Assembly (NCBI RefSeq): GCF_004524775.2
Contig: NZ_CP119081.1
Location: 1,302,001 to 1,366,000 of the forward strand
DNA length: 64,000 nucleotides
Source of the DNA: Helcococcus ovis
GTDB lineage: Bacteria; Bacillota; Clostridia; Tissierellales; Peptoniphilaceae
Direction of reading: 5' to 3'
Part shown: one piece after another, positions 63,511 through 64,000 of the stretch
Position numbering within the stretch: the stretch's first letter is position 1
How the letters are laid out: every line of letters begins with the position of its first letter
The notes under the pieces: model-generated
What the model saw: only the letters and a program-made list of their open reading frames with translations
Told to the model about the DNA's origin: nothing
Databases searched by the model: none
Position numbers and translations under genes: made by a program

Positions 63511-63942
63511 TTATTGTGCTTTCTTATCATCATGGTCGTGATGATCGTCACCTTTATATTCTTTAACTTTTATATTTGGAAACATAGATGTAAGATCTTC
63601 ATGAGTTATAAATTCGCTTCCATCTTTTGTTTTAATATGATAATGATCTCCATGTTTTTCAATTGACTTAATATCTTCTTCTTTTAATTCTGTTGGCATA
63701 TCCTTATGATCATGTTTCTTGTCATCTTTGTGATCATGTTTATGATCATCTTTTTTGTCATCTTTATGATCATGTTTCTTGTCATCTTTGTGATCATGTT
63801 TATGATCATCTTTTTTGTCATCTTTATGATCATGTTTTTCAGTCACTGTTTCTTTAATTGTTTCTTTTGGCTTATTAGCTTGACATCCTGCAAAAACAAC
63901 TGATATAGCTAAAACTAAACTTAATAATTTTAATTTTTTCAT
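63511..63942 (-). CDS. His-rich metal-binding lipoprotein
   Basis: 143 residues: signal peptide with lipobox VFAGC (Cys20), a run of HDHKDDKK repeats (residues 37-80) and a domain with HGDHYHIKTKDG, the histidine-triad motif HxxHxH of streptococcal Pht proteins. It should bind Zn2+ or similar ions at the outer face of the membrane and perhaps pass them to a transporter. AGGAG precedes the ATG. A Fur/PerR-like operator lies upstream. The repeats are 33-bp-type tandem DNA repeats on a small scale. Confidence 0.85.
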   Translation of the reverse strand: MKKLKLLSLVLAISVVFAGCQANKPKETIKETVTEKHDHKDDKKDDHKHDHKDDKKHDHKDDKKDDHKHDHKDDKKHDHKDMPTELKEEDIKSIEKHGDHYHIKTKDGSEFITHEDLTSMFPNIKVKEYKGDDHHDHDDKKAQ

Positions 63943-63963
63943 ACTAACTCCTTTTTAAAATGA

Positions 63964-63978
63964 TAATGATTCTCATTA
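63964..63978. promoter_or_regulatory. Fur/PerR/Zur-like operator
   Basis: TAATGA-TTC-TCATTA, a perfect 6-3-6 inverted repeat inside TGATAATGATTCTCATTAC, close to Fur-family boxes. It sits about 25 bp upstream of the lipoprotein start, next to a TATACT-like -10 element on the minus strand. Which family member binds cannot be told. Confidence 0.7.
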
Positions 63979-64000
63979 CTACTATAGTATATATCAAACA

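Overview
The window is very AT-rich DNA from a Gram-positive, probably anaerobic, low-GC Firmicute. YSIRK/sortase surface proteins, many secreted proteins with aromatic cell-wall-binding repeats, a class Ib ribonucleotide reductase, a mevalonate operon and tagatose-1,6-diphosphate aldolase together suggest an anaerobic coccus of the Peptoniphilaceae, most like Parvimonas. This is inference from gene content and style; no 16S gene or other marker is present.

Layout. (1) 0-2.5 kb: the 3' part of a transglutaminase-type cell-wall-binding protein, a fragment of a formate/nitrite transporter gene, and a 750-bp array of alternating 52/61-bp repeats. (2) 2.5-8.6 kb: GNAT acetyltransferase, LD-carboxypeptidase, CPBP protease, then nrdI-nrdE-nrdF behind two NrdR-like boxes. 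(3) 8.6-11.5 kb: an accessory patch with a perfect 35-bp-stem hairpin, a decayed rhuM gene, an IS21 remnant, an AbiE type IV toxin-antitoxin pair and a deletion derivative of an IS256-family element. (4) 11.5-17.4 kb: LPXTG-like surface protein, DegV protein, and xpt/pbuX under a guanine-type purine riboswitch, followed by another IS21 remnant. (5) 17.4-24.3 kb: a second repeat array in inverted orientation, YoaK-like and formate/nitrite transporter genes, and three large cell-wall-binding surface proteins, one with a 30-bp minisatellite. (6) 24.6-33.6 kb: apbE with two FMN reductases, membrane and ABC transporter genes, a CNNM/CorC protein, prolyl aminopeptidase, thyA-folA; several related large hairpins lie between genes. 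(7) 33.8-46.9 kb: small unknown genes, esterase, lacD, Na/Pi symporter, rRNA methyltransferase, a DUF2089/DUF4097 pair, a YabE-like G5/3D protein and an ABC transporter islet between 71-bp direct repeats. (8) 47.1-52.6 kb: mvaK1-mvaD-mvaK2-fni and asnA. (9) 52.7-58.6 kb: a degenerate repeat array, a broken IS3-family element, yitT, and a small secreted protein with a MacB/FtsX-like ABC transporter. (10) 58.9-64 kb: deoD, an M18 aminopeptidase, a secreted repeat protein, a NiCo-type riboswitch in front of a wrecked metal-transporting ATPase gene, and a His-rich metal-binding lipoprotein behind a Fur/PerR-like operator.

The window mixes ordinary core metabolism (deoxynucleotide synthesis, thymidylate/folate, purine salvage, isoprenoids) with a lineage-specific cell surface. 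The most unusual content is non-coding: long arrays of an asymmetric inverted-repeat unit placed in opposite orientation at the two ends of a roughly 18-kb segment, and a modular family of intergenic hairpins that probably act as two-way terminators. No tRNA, rRNA or CRISPR array was recognised.
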